This document shows, in pieces, positions 1-9,549 of a stretch of DNA of 64,000 nucleotides. Positions within the stretch are counted from its first letter, which is position 1. Each line of letters begins with the position of its first letter. This stretch comes from Streptomyces sp. CA-210063 (GTDB lineage: Bacteria > Actinomycetota > Actinomycetes > Streptomycetales > Streptomycetaceae): NCBI RefSeq assembly GCF_024612015.1, contig NZ_CP102512.1, forward strand, positions 2,108,001 to 2,172,000, written 5' to 3'. The translations under genes and the position numbers were made by a program. Below the pieces are notes generated by a model. It searched no databases, was not told where the DNA came from, and saw nothing but the letters and a program-made list of their open reading frames with translations.

Positions 1-491
1 GTGATCCGGTTGTCCTTGTTGGCCCGTTTGCCCACGGGGAGGTCTTTGGTCCAGCGGAACCGGATCCGGCCCACCTTGGGGATGTTGACCATGCCCCAGC
101 GGCGGTGCACGCGGACGATGTTCAGGTCCCGGCCCTGCGGGATATCCACCGACATCGTCGAGCGGATACGGGACTTGAAATTCGGTGCGTCGGCGCGATT
201 ACACCAGCAGTTCTTCCACGCCTGGACGTAGGTCTTCAGTACGGCCTGCGCGGCCTGTGCAGGAAGGACGGCGAGCCATCCGATCTCTTTGCGTGCCTGG
301 CGGATCGCGGTGTCCGCTGCGACCAGGGAGCGCTTGTCCTTCGGCAGCATCGTCCACCAGTCGTGCAACAGGTTCCACGTGGTGCGGGCCGCGTGCGCCT
401 GATCGTCGATGCCCCGGGCCTGCGCAGGGGTCAGTGCAAGCCGGGCGCGATGCCCGAACTGCCGCTTCTCCCATGCACGTTCCGTGGTCAC
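1..491 (-). CDS. tnpB: TnpB, RNA-guided endonuclease of an IS200/IS605-type element (N-terminal part, cut by window edge)
   Basis: About 163 residues are visible, read leftward from a GTG at 491 and running off position 1. An in-frame TGA lies five codons upstream, so the GTG is the first possible start. The visible part matches the TnpB N-terminal region (helical and wedge segments such as ARTTWNLLHDWW and AQAVLKTYVQAWKN, then a beta-rich part with VNIPKVGRIRFRW). The RuvC catalytic motifs would lie outside the window. The family cuts DNA guided by an RNA made from the element's right end and helps keep the transposon in place. Only 23 nt separate it from the divergent tnpA, the usual IS605 layout. 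Whether it is intact cannot be judged here. Confidence 0.85.
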   Translation of the reverse strand, partial: MTTERAWEKRQFGHRARLALTPAQARGIDDQAHAARTTWNLLHDWWTMLPKDKRSLVAADTAIRQARKEIGWLAVLPAQAAQAVLKTYVQAWKNCWCNRADAPNFKSRIRSTMSVDIPQGRDLNIVRVHRRWGMVNIPKVGRIRFRWTKDLPVGKRANKDNRI

Positions 492-514
492 GCGATCACC
501 GTATCATTTGGGCT

Positions 515-946
515 ATGTCACCACGCTGGAATCCAAACCCTGATGTACGCACGGGCCGTCATGTTGGCCATACCCTTCATGTCCACTTGGTTTTTGTCAC
601 CAAATACCGGCGCGGCGCCTTCACCGATGCCATGCTCACCCGGTGCCAAGAGATCATGCGGGACGTGTGCGCGGACTTCGAGGCGGAGCTGAAGGAGTTC
701 AACGGCGAGCAGGACCACGTACACCTGCTGGTGCACTACCCGCCCAAGGTCCAGCTCTCCAAGCTGGTCAACAGCCTCAAGGGCGTCTCCTCCCGCAGAC
801 TCCGCCAGGAGTACGACAGCCACGTCCGCCGGTACTTGTGGGGCGGGCACTTCTGGTCGGGCTCGTACTTCGCGGGCTCGTGCGGAGGGGCGCCGCTGAC
901 CGTTGTGCGCCAGTACATCGAGCAGCAGCAGCGCCCAGAAGGCTGA
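515..946 (+). CDS. tnpA: TnpA, IS200/IS605-family HUH transposase
   Basis: A 143-residue protein, the normal size for the Y1 transposases that move IS200/IS605 elements as single-stranded DNA. The HUH metal-binding motif is H68-V-H70 in DHVHLLVHYPP, and the probable catalytic tyrosine is Y134 in VRQYIEQQ. The start is the ATG at 515; a longer open frame exists upstream but it runs back over the divergent tnpB. All key residues look intact, so the protein may be active and could also mobilise TnpB-only relatives such as the element at 3.4-5.2 kb. That last point is inference. Confidence 0.9.
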   Translation: MSPRWNPNPDVRTGRHVGHTLHVHLVFVTKYRRGAFTDAMLTRCQEIMRDVCADFEAELKEFNGEQDHVHLLVHYPPKVQLSKLVNSLKGVSSRRLRQEYDSHVRRYLWGGHFWSGSYFAGSCGGAPLTVVRQYIEQQQRPEG

Positions 947-1219
947 GGGCGACAGCACAGACCGGTGCTCACATGCGTGTCAGAGCAGTCTCACCGTGAG
1001 GTGGTTCTGGTGGACCGGGTCGACGGCGAGCGTGAAACGCCACCCTCGACGGTGGGGATGGAGAGGGGCTTGGCGACGCGCGCCCTGTCTTCCGCGTTGA
1101 CATCAACGACCTCTGCGTCCGGGCCGTGCAAGTCGTGGACTGCGGCAGAAAGAGTTTCGAGACGTACGACTGCGTGGAGATCGGTTGTGGACACTGATGG
1201 CCGCGCCTGGCACACCGCG
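947..1219. other. Gap behind tnpA, possibly holding a decayed gene
   Basis: This 273-bp stretch should contain one end of the IS605-type element. On the minus strand, from about 1200 to 1010, a protein-like frame reads DLHAVVRLETLSAAVHDLHGPDAEVVDVNAEDRARVAKPLS in short pieces. The sequence then continues in another frame as FTLAVDPVHQNHLTVRLL before a stop near 985. This looks like the C-terminal remnant of a gene with at least one frameshift and no start. I do not recognise the family. The alternative is that it is chance coding-like sequence in G+C-rich DNA. Confidence 0.2.
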
Positions 1220-1630
1220 TCACTTCTCTTGCGTCCAGGCGAGTGTGACGTGCATGTCGCTGAATCGCCAGCCCGCCGGGGTCCGCACCGCGGTGCAGGC
1301 CACTCGTAGACCGCTTGTCCGGTGGGGCGCTTCGCCGTTGCGGTAGAAGTACACGAGCTGGTTCGCGGTGGCCCTCGCGCGGTCACCATCAACATGCACC
1401 AGCACGTCCCCGTGCACATGTTGGGTGCGCTCTCCCTCGACCTGGCTTCGCTTCAGGAGGGCGGTCATCTCATCGAGGCCGTGCAGCTCACCCCGCGGCG
1501 AACGGCCCACGATGTCGTCGTGAAAGACGGTTGCGGCGTCGTCGTGGCGGCATTCGTCCAGCAGGTTGGCCAGGCGGGCGAAGAGATCGGCGATCTCGGC
1601 TCGGTCGGCGGTCGGGGTGGCAGCGGGCAC
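1220..1630 (-). CDS. SnoaL-like / NTF2-fold small protein
   Basis: A 136-residue protein with a SnoaL/NTF2-like cone fold. It opens with a helix (RAEIADLFARLANLLDECRHDDAATVFHDDI), ends in a curved sheet (ACTAVRTPAGWRFSDMHVTLAW), and is of typical length for the fold. Such proteins are small polyketide cyclases, dehydratases or ligand binders, and the substrate cannot be read from sequence. I chose the GTG at 1630 because AGGAG lies 5 nt before it. A longer ATG frame from 1681 would translate one arm of the palindrome at 1660-1699. It is divergent from a marR gene and probably that regulator's target. Confidence 0.65.
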   Translation of the reverse strand: MPAATPTADRAEIADLFARLANLLDECRHDDAATVFHDDIVGRSPRGELHGLDEMTALLKRSQVEGERTQHVHGDVLVHVDGDRARATANQLVYFYRNGEAPHRTSGLRVACTAVRTPAGWRFSDMHVTLAWTQEK

Positions 1631-1659
1631 AAGGGCTCCTTTGATGGCTGCTCCAACAT

Positions 1660-1699
1660 GGGTGAGCCCAACACTACGCACAGAGTGTTGGGCTCACCC
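1660..1699. promoter_or_regulatory. Perfect 16-bp inverted repeat, probable MarR operator
   Basis: GGGTGAGCCCAACACT at 1660-1675 is matched exactly by its reverse complement at 1684-1699 across an 8-nt spacer. It sits between the divergent SnoaL-like and marR genes, 26 nt before the marR start. MarR proteins bind such palindromes as dimers and commonly repress both flanking genes. A transcription terminator is less likely because no gene ends here. Confidence 0.7.
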
Positions 1700-1725
1700 A
1701 CACTTATGGCCATAGAGTTGCCGCC

Positions 1726-2166
1726 ATGGAGGAAACCCCCGAGCGCCTGTCAGCGAAGCCGAGTTGGCTGATCACCCAACTGGCCGTGCACGTCCGGCGA
1801 CTGGTGTTCGACGGTTTCACCGCTTCCGGGGCGCGCGGGTACCACTACCGCATCCTGGCGGCACTGTACGAGTTCGGGCCCGCGAGCCAGGCGGAGCTCG
1901 GCCGCCGGTGCCGCGTCGACCGCAGCGACGTCGTGGCGGCCGTCAACGAACTGGTCGAGCAGGGCTACGTCGAGCGGACGCCGGACCCGGACCATGGGCG
2001 GCGCAACAGGGTGACCCTCACCAAGGGGGGTGTCCGCCAGCTGCGGCGCATGGACGGGGTGCTCGATCAGGTACAGGACGACCTGCTCAAACCGCTGTCG
2101 GCCGAGGACCGGCAGACTCTGACCTGCCTGCTCAGCCGACTCCTCGCCCAGCACGAACCGGAATGA
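1726..2166 (+). CDS. MarR-family transcriptional regulator
   Basis: A 146-residue winged-helix protein of standard MarR length. The helix-turn-helix is SQAELGRRCRVDRSDVVAAVNELVEQGYVERTPD, followed by the wing PDHGRRNRVTLTKGG, and flanking helices form the dimer interface. The start is the ATG at 1726, just downstream of the perfect palindrome at 1660-1699, so it probably represses itself and the divergent SnoaL-like gene. The inducing ligand is unknown. MarR proteins often sense phenolic or other aromatic compounds. Confidence 0.9.
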   Translation: MEETPERLSAKPSWLITQLAVHVRRLVFDGFTASGARGYHYRILAALYEFGPASQAELGRRCRVDRSDVVAAVNELVEQGYVERTPDPDHGRRNRVTLTKGGVRQLRRMDGVLDQVQDDLLKPLSAEDRQTLTCLLSRLLAQHEPE

Positions 2167-2275
2167 GTGAACCGTCAGCTCCCGGGACGCCGCGTCGACC
2201 CCCTCAGCACCACATGGGTGCCGAGGACCAGGTGCTGACGGTCGGAGAGTTCGCTACCGGCCCAACGCCCGACGG

Positions 2276-3283
2276 TCACGCCGTCCGCTCCAACACGGCC
2301 CGGTCGAGCACGTGCACCAACTCCCGCCCGGCGACAAGCCGTTCGGCCTCCTCCGTGACCGCGAGGCCGAGGCGGGCCACCTCGTTGCCCTGGGAGCCGG
2401 CCAGGTGCGGGGTGACGAAGGCGTTCGGGAGGTCGAGGAGGGGGGAGTCGGCGGGCAGCGGCTCGGGGTCGGTGACATCGAGGATCGCGGAGAGGCGGCC
2501 GGCGCGCAGTTCGTCGATCAGGGCGTCGTGGTCGACGAGCGCGCCGCGCGCGGTGTTGATGAGGACGGCCCCGTCGGGCATCAGGGAGAGTGCCCGGCGG
2601 TCGAGCAGCCGGTGGGTCTCGGGGGTGTCCGGGGCGTGCACGGTGACGATGTCGGAGGTGCGCAGGAGGTCGTCCAGCGGCAGCAGGGGTACGCCGAGGG
2701 CGGCGGCCCCGGCCTCGTCGACGTACGGGTCGGTGAGGCTGACCCGCAGGTCGAAGGGGCTCAGCAGTTCGATGACCCGGCGGCCGATGCGGGAGGCTCC
2801 GATGACGCCGACGCGGCGGCCGTGGTTGCCGATTCCGGGGACGAACCCCCAGCCGGGGGAGACGCGTTCGGCCCGGAGGCGGTCGCGGCGGCCGAGGATG
2901 TCCTTGCCGGCGAGCAGGATCATGGCGAGCGTGTACTCCGCGACGGGCAGGGCGTTCGCGGCGGCCGCCGTGGAGACGGCGATGCCCCGCTCCCAGACGG
3001 CGGGGGCCACGAATCCCTTCACCGAGCCCGCCGAGTGCAGCACCGCCCGCAGTTTGGGCGCCGCCTCCAGGACCGTCTCGTCGATCCGCGGGCAGCCCCA
3101 TCCGGTGACCAGCACCTCGACCTCGGCCAGTACCTCCCGCACCCGAGGGTCTGTGAAGTCCTCGGCGATCAGAGCGGGATCGATTTCCACGGTCTCGCGC
3201 AGGCGGGACAGCACATCCGGTGGGAAGACCTGGGGAACGTTCTCGGCCGTCATGGCGAACATTGCGCGGTGAAGCTCGGGCAA
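2276..3283 (-). CDS. D-isomer-specific 2-hydroxyacid dehydrogenase (paralogue 1)
   Basis: A 335-residue NAD(P)-dependent dehydrogenase expected to interconvert a 2-hydroxy acid and its 2-oxo acid in the cytoplasm. The nucleotide-binding motif is RVGVIGASRIGRR. The catalytic arginine, glutamate and histidine are in NTARGALVD, DPEPLP and TPHLAGS. I chose the TTG at 3283: GGAAGG lies 7 nt upstream, and the resulting N-terminus (MPELHRAMFAM) lines up from its first residue with the paralogue at 51584 (MPSAQSTRAVFAM). The paralogue sits beside a pectin operon, so a role in sugar-acid catabolism is plausible for both. The substrate is unknown. Confidence 0.9.
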   Translation of the reverse strand: MPELHRAMFAMTAENVPQVFPPDVLSRLRETVEIDPALIAEDFTDPRVREVLAEVEVLVTGWGCPRIDETVLEAAPKLRAVLHSAGSVKGFVAPAVWERGIAVSTAAAANALPVAEYTLAMILLAGKDILGRRDRLRAERVSPGWGFVPGIGNHGRRVGVIGASRIGRRVIELLSPFDLRVSLTDPYVDEAGAAALGVPLLPLDDLLRTSDIVTVHAPDTPETHRLLDRRALSLMPDGAVLINTARGALVDHDALIDELRAGRLSAILDVTDPEPLPADSPLLDLPNAFVTPHLAGSQGNEVARLGLAVTEEAERLVAGRELVHVLDRAVLERTA

Positions 3284-3315
3284 GGAAGGACCTTCCGGCT
3301 GGGAGAGGCCGACTA

Positions 3316-3339
3316 CAGAAACCGATCTCTACGGTAGCC
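3316..3339 (-). promoter_or_regulatory. Promoter/operator motif shared with the paralogous dehydrogenase
   Basis: Read on the minus strand this is CTACCGTAGAGATCGGTTTC followed by TG. The segment upstream of the paralogue near 51510-51531 contains TACGGTAGAAGACGTTTTCTG, about 16 of 21 positions alike. Both include the 9-bp palindrome CTACGGTAG (here 3329-3337), which may be a -10 region, an operator, or both. Confidence 0.4.
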
Positions 3340-3383
3340 AGGCGCTCGTGAAGGCTGAGCAGGTGGGCATCGACAGTACTTGA

Positions 3384-3398
3384 ACGTGCTTGGCACGT
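3384..3398. other. Small perfect hairpin, possible left end of the TnpB-only element
   Basis: ACGTGC-TTG-GCACGT forms a 6-bp stem with a 3-nt loop about 140 nt before the TnpB-like gene. IS200/IS605 ends carry short hairpins recognised by TnpA, and the opposite end at 5131-5150 has one. The two hairpin sequences differ, so this is only a candidate left end. The rest of the 3284-3540 gap shows no gene. Confidence 0.25.
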
Positions 3399-5120
3399 AT
3401 GACTGAAGTCTCCGGCCAGCTGCGGGAACGCTCACGAGGAGCAAAACGGGAACGGGAGTTCCTGCATCGAATGCGTGACCTTCACCAGTGGTGGTCGTTG
3501 GGTGTGATGACGGATTTCTGCGACACCGGGGGGTGGCGAGGTGGGTGAGCTGCGGGAGGTGGCGGCGCCGTTCGTGGTGCCAGGCCCCACGGGAGTCGCA
3601 GTCCGTACCCGACTCAAGGGCCTGACCGCCGGGGACGAGAGGGCGCTGCGCCTGGTCGGCGACCATCTCGGCTCGCTCGCCTCCCGGGATCTCAAAGCCC
3701 GCTGCGCGGCCGGGCTGGACCACGACAGCGAGCAGTGGGCCGAGCGCAAGCGCGTCCTTTCCGCCGAATCGTCGTCACGCTGGGCAGGCAGTATCACGAA
3801 GGCCGCCCACGATCAGTGGGCGCTGGCCCGGCGCGGCCAGCTCGCGCACATCCAGAGCCTGGAAGCCAGCGTCAGGACCATCACGCACCGGCTGTCCCTG
3901 CCCGTCGGGGAGAAGGGCAGCAAGAAGACTCCGCGTGGCTATGGCAGCCGACAGGAGTGGTTCGCCAAGTCCCGCCGTCTTCACCTGCTCGACGACCGGC
4001 TCCGGGCTGCACGGGCCGACCGGGAGGCCGGAATCGTGCGTGTGGTGCGGGGCGGCACGCGACTGCTGAACACCCGCCACCACCTAGACCCCGCCCAGCT
4101 CACCGAAGAGCGGTGGCGGCAGCGGTGGCAGACTGGGCGCCGGTTCCTCCAGGCCGACGGAGAGTCCGGCAAGCGGTTCGGCAACGAGACCATCCGCGTC
4201 ACCCCGGACGGTGAGGTCTCCCTCAAACTGCCCGCGCCGCTGGCATATCTGGCGAACGCCCCGCACGGCCGGTACGTCCTTACCACCCGCGCAGGGTTCG
4301 CGCACCGGGGCGAGCAGTGGGCCGACCGCGTCCATGCGAACCGGGCCGTGGCGTACCGCATCCACGAAGACGTGGACAGGGGCCGCTGGTACCTGACCGC
4401 CTCATGGACCATCCCCCCGGCCCGCACGATGCCGCTGAAAGCGGCCCGCATGGGCGGCCTGGTCGGGGTGGACACCAACGCCGACCACCTCGCCGCCTGG
4501 CGCCTCGACGCCCACGGCAACCCCGTCGGCCAACCGCTCAACTTCGGCTACGACCTGTCCGGCCCCGCCACCCACCGGGACGCCCAGGTACGCCACGCCC
4601 TGATCCGCCTCCTGCACTGGGCCAAACGCCACGGCCTCGCCATCGCGATCGAAGACCTCGACTTCCAAGCGGAGAAGACCCGGGAGAAGCACGGCCGCCG
4701 CAAACGCTTCCGCAAGCTGATCTCCGGCCTGCCCACGTCCAGGCTGCGGGCCCGGCTCGTGGCCATGGCGGCCGAACTCGGCATCACCGTCATCGCCGTA
4801 GACCCCGCCTGCACCTCCCGGTGGGGCGCTCAGCACTGGCAGAAGCCACTGACGAGCAAGAACAGAAAGACCACGCGCCGCGACGCAGCCGCCGTGGCGA
4901 TCGGAAGGCGCGCCCTGGGGCACCCGATCCGGCGACGGACGACACCGCCCCCTGCTCACCGGAGTGATGAGCAGGGGCATCGGAGCGTCCAGGCCGCACC
5001 GGTGGCTCCGGGGCGTGAGGGACACCGCCCCCGCATTCCCGGACCACGGACACGATCCGTACGCGCCGGACGCGGAGCGAACGCGGTGGACCAGGACGCC
5101 CAACACCGTTCGGGGCGTCC

Positions 5121-6513
<1,393 letters not shown>

Positions 6514-6614
6514 CGGTCACCGGAGTGCGAGGCTCCCACCAGGGCTGCCGGCGTGCCATCGGTCCTCGGCCATGGATCCTCGCTCATCGGGGGACTTTGT
6601 AAACCCCCTTTCCT

Positions 6615-6630
6615 AACCCCTTGTCGAAAG
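6615..6630 (+). promoter_or_regulatory. Candidate operator AACCCCTTGTCGAAAG before the ROK regulator
   Basis: The 16-mer closely matches AACCCCTTGCCGAAG at 8135-8149, upstream of the sugar-importer operon. A weaker form lies near 8058-8076 (CCCCTTCGCCAAACCCTTT). Occurrence before both the regulator and its adjacent importer suggests a ROK binding site with autoregulation. Confidence 0.4.
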
Positions 6631-6704
6631 CCCCTCCGCGCCATAGCCTGGCGCCGCGCCGGGGCAGCAGGCCTCGTCATGGCCTGGAGGGATCGAGGGG
6701 ATTC

Positions 6705-7958
6705 ATGTCGTCGGTGAAGCGCACCTCACGCGACATTCGCACCGCGAACCGCTACGAGGTGCTGCGCCAGATCATCGCCAAGTCTCCCACCTCCCGGCAG
6801 GAGCTGGCGGCGGCCACCGGGCTGAGCCTGGCGACGGTCGCCACGCTTGTCGGTGAGCTGCTCGACCTCCGCATGATCACCGAGGTCGGGTTCGAGGACT
6901 CGGCGGGGGGCCGCCCCCGCGGACTTGTGGCCGTCAACGCGTCGGGGGGCGCGTTGATCGGCGTCGACATCGCGGAGACGTACGTCCATGTCGAGCTGTT
7001 CGACCTCGCGCTGAACGTCCTGGCCCGCGCCGAGGAGGACGTCCGCGCCGGTGAGAGCCTCCCGGAGCAGATGGTCGGCCATGTCGCCGCCGCCGTCGGC
7101 TCGGTGGTCGCGCAGGCCGGCATCGAGGGCGCCCGGGTGCTCGGCGTCGGTGTGAGCGTGCCGGGGCAGGTGGACCGCGCCACCGGTATCTCGGAGTACG
7201 CGCCCAACTGGGACTGGCACGACGTGCCGCTGCTCGACCTGCTCACCGAGCACATCGCCTACCCGCTGTACCTGGACAACCCGCTGCGTGCCGTCGCGGT
7301 GGCCGAGCTGTGGTTCGGGGCCGCGCGCGGGCGCGGGGACGCCGTGGTGGTGAACCTCGGGACCGGGGTGGGCGCCGGGCTGGTCCTGGGCGGCGGGCTG
7401 CACCGGGGGGTGAGCAACAGCGCCGGGGAGTGGGGGCACACCACGATCGTGCTGGACGGCCGGCTGTGCCATTGCGGCAACCACGGCTGTGTGGAGACGT
7501 ATGTGGGCGCTCCCGGGATCATGCTGAACCTCCGGGAGCTGAGTCCGCGCAGCACGTTGCTGCACCCGGAGGACCAGACGGCCACCATCGCCGCGCTCGC
7601 CCAGGGAGTGGCCCGGCAGGACCCGGTGGCGGTCAAGGTGGTGCGGGACACCGCGCGTTACCTCGGCGCGGGCATCGCCGACCTGGTCAACCTGTTCAAT
7701 CCCGAAGTGGTCGTGCTCAGCAGCTGGGTCGCGGCCGCCCTCGGCGAACCCCTGGTCGCGGAGGTGCGCGAAGCCGTCGCCCGGCACGCGCTGCCGCGGC
7801 CGATGGCCGCCACCGAGATCGTCCTCTCCCTGATCCCGACCGACCCGGCATGCCTGGGCGCGGCGACCTTCGCGCTCGAAGGGGCGCTCCAGTCCGTCGG
7901 ACAGAGGTCCGCGAAACGCGCCGTGCCGGCAAGGAGCCGTAGCGCACCGTCTGCATGA
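6705..7958 (+). CDS. ROK-family transcriptional regulator
   Basis: A 417-residue protein with an N-terminal winged helix (ANRYEVLRQIIAKSPTSRQELAAATGLSLATVATLVGELL) joined to a ROK sugar-kinase-like domain. The ROK signature is LCHCGNHGCVETYVGAPG, whose cysteines and histidine bind structural zinc, and the phosphate-binding loop is VVNLGTGVGAGLVLGGG. The ATG at 6705 is preferred over an upstream frame because it begins at the conserved helix-turn-helix with little leader. It lies just before an ABC sugar importer and a beta-galactosidase, so it probably represses that operon until a galactoside is bound. Confidence 0.92.
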   Translation: MSSVKRTSRDIRTANRYEVLRQIIAKSPTSRQELAAATGLSLATVATLVGELLDLRMITEVGFEDSAGGRPRGLVAVNASGGALIGVDIAETYVHVELFDLALNVLARAEEDVRAGESLPEQMVGHVAAAVGSVVAQAGIEGARVLGVGVSVPGQVDRATGISEYAPNWDWHDVPLLDLLTEHIAYPLYLDNPLRAVAVAELWFGAARGRGDAVVVNLGTGVGAGLVLGGGLHRGVSNSAGEWGHTTIVLDGRLCHCGNHGCVETYVGAPGIMLNLRELSPRSTLLHPEDQTATIAALAQGVARQDPVAVKVVRDTARYLGAGIADLVNLFNPEVVVLSSWVAAALGEPLVAEVREAVARHALPRPMAATEIVLSLIPTDPACLGAATFALEGALQSVGQRSAKRAVPARSRSAPSA

Positions 7959-8260
7959 CGACGGAAGCGATGCCCGTTCGAGGCCGATCAGGCCCGGTCA
8001 CCACAGTGGTGCCCCATGAGCCGAGGGCCGCCGGACCCTGACCCGGCGGCCCCCACCCCCTTCGCCAAACCCTTTGCGGCGCACAGACGTTCGGAACACC
8101 GAACCGAATACAACGCTTCGAACAGGCTTCGTCCAACCCCTTGCCGAAGCCTTAGCCGAAGGTTAACGTCCCGCACCGCAAGCCCCTTTGAGCCAACTGG
8201 CACTGAGCCGCCGAGCCACTGGCGCAGAGCCGCAGCCGTACTCGAGACAAGGACGTCAGC
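7959..8260 (+). promoter_or_regulatory. Control region of the sugar importer/beta-galactosidase operon
   Basis: This gene-free 302-bp stretch carries AACCCCTTGCCGAAG at 8135-8149, matching the site before the ROK gene, and a weaker relative near 8058-8076. CTTCGAACAGGCTTCG at 8116-8131 contains repeated CTTCG blocks. No clear terminator was seen behind the ROK gene. I take it as a regulated promoter region. Confidence 0.4.
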
Positions 8261-9520
8261 ATGTCGGCAATGAGCAACAGCAACTGGGACCGCCGCTCCG
8301 TACTGCGGGCCGCCATGGGCCTGGCCGCCGCCGGCGGACTCGCCGCGTGCGGCGGCAACACCGGCCGCGCCGGCGGTTCGGGCAAGACCCTCGTGCAGAT
8401 GTTCCACGCATACGGCGAGGCGGGCACCGAGCAGGCCATCAAGCGCTACGCGAAGGCCTACAAGGAAGCCAACGTGACCACGCAGTGGATCACCAGCTCG
8501 GACTTCGAGAGCAAGCTCTTCTCGACGCTGCTCACCGACAACGCGCCCGACGTCTTCGAGTTCCACCCGCAGATACAGATGATCAAGAGCGGCCAGGTGG
8601 CGGACCTGACCGACATCATCGAGCCGGTCAAGGACGACTTCAACCCGGCCGACATCCAGTCGCACACGGTCGACGGGAAGATCTACGGCGTCCGGATGAT
8701 CGACGACCCGCAGTTCTTCTTCTACCGCAAGTCGATGTTCGAGGAGGCCGGGGTCGAGGTCCCGACCACGCTCGACGAGCTGATGGAGATCGCCGCCAAG
8801 CTCACCACCAGCAAGGTGAAGGGCCTGTACCTCGGCAACGACCTGCACAACGTCATCAACCCGATGATCTGGTCGGCGGGCGCCGACACCCTCGACGAGA
8901 AGAACCAGATCGCCTACCACACGGACGGCGTCATCGAGGGCCTCAAAAAGATGCGCAAGCTGTTCACCAGCGGCGACCTCCTCCTCGGCGCCCCGACCGA
9001 ATCCTGGGACCCCTCCTCGCTCAACCAGGGTCTGTGCGCCATCCAGTGGTGCGGCATGTGGGCGATGCCGCAGATCCAGGACGCGCTCGGCGACGACTGG
9101 GGGATCTTCCCCTTCCCGAAGACCATCGACTCCGGCAAGCAGTCGGTCTACAACGGCGGCTGGTCGATGTTCGTCAACGCCAAGGGCAAGAACGTCGAGG
9201 CGGCCAAGGAGTACGTGAAGTGGCTGTGGATCGACCAGAAGGAGTACCAGGAGGACTGGGCCACCTCCTACGGCTTCCACATCCCGCCGCGCACCTCGCT
9301 CGCGGAGTCGGCCGGCAAGCTCAAGTCGGGCAACGCCGCTGAGGGCGTCAAGCTCTTCAACGAGTTCGGGCACTTCGACAACATCGGCTGGACCCAGGCC
9401 ATGATCACCGCCCTCGAGGACGTCTTCGCCAACTCCGTCCGCAAGGACATGGACCCGGAAGAAGCTCTCGACAAGGCCGACACGGCCGTCAACCGCGAGC
9501 TCAAGAAGCTGTTCGGATAG
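8261..9520 (+). CDS. Sugar-binding lipoprotein of an ABC importer
   Basis: A 419-residue family 1 extracellular solute-binding protein. The N-terminus has a twin-arginine motif (DRRSVLRAAMG) and a lipobox LAAC with Cys30 as the lipid anchor, so it should sit on the outer face of the membrane. The body shows the expected fold, with FHAYGEAGTEQAIKRY near the start and YNGGWSMFVNAKGKN in the hinge region. Two permease genes follow at once, then a GH2 beta-galactosidase, so the ligand is probably a galactose-containing oligosaccharide. Lactose, galactan fragments or arabinosides remain possible. Confidence 0.92.
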   Translation: MSAMSNSNWDRRSVLRAAMGLAAAGGLAACGGNTGRAGGSGKTLVQMFHAYGEAGTEQAIKRYAKAYKEANVTTQWITSSDFESKLFSTLLTDNAPDVFEFHPQIQMIKSGQVADLTDIIEPVKDDFNPADIQSHTVDGKIYGVRMIDDPQFFFYRKSMFEEAGVEVPTTLDELMEIAAKLTTSKVKGLYLGNDLHNVINPMIWSAGADTLDEKNQIAYHTDGVIEGLKKMRKLFTSGDLLLGAPTESWDPSSLNQGLCAIQWCGMWAMPQIQDALGDDWGIFPFPKTIDSGKQSVYNGGWSMFVNAKGKNVEAAKEYVKWLWIDQKEYQEDWATSYGFHIPPRTSLAESAGKLKSGNAAEGVKLFNEFGHFDNIGWTQAMITALEDVFANSVRKDMDPEEALDKADTAVNRELKKLFG

Positions 9521-9549
9521 TTCGGATAGACCGCGGGACGGACCACGAC

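Noticed and set aside
1631..1681. Longer start of the SnoaL-like gene at 1681
   Set aside because: It would translate one arm of the perfect palindrome, while the GTG at 1630 has a well-placed AGGAG.
3313..3797. Two minus-strand frames of about 120-136 codons before the TnpB-like gene
   Set aside because: They overlap the N-terminal coding part of that gene and have no ribosome site or recognisable domain.
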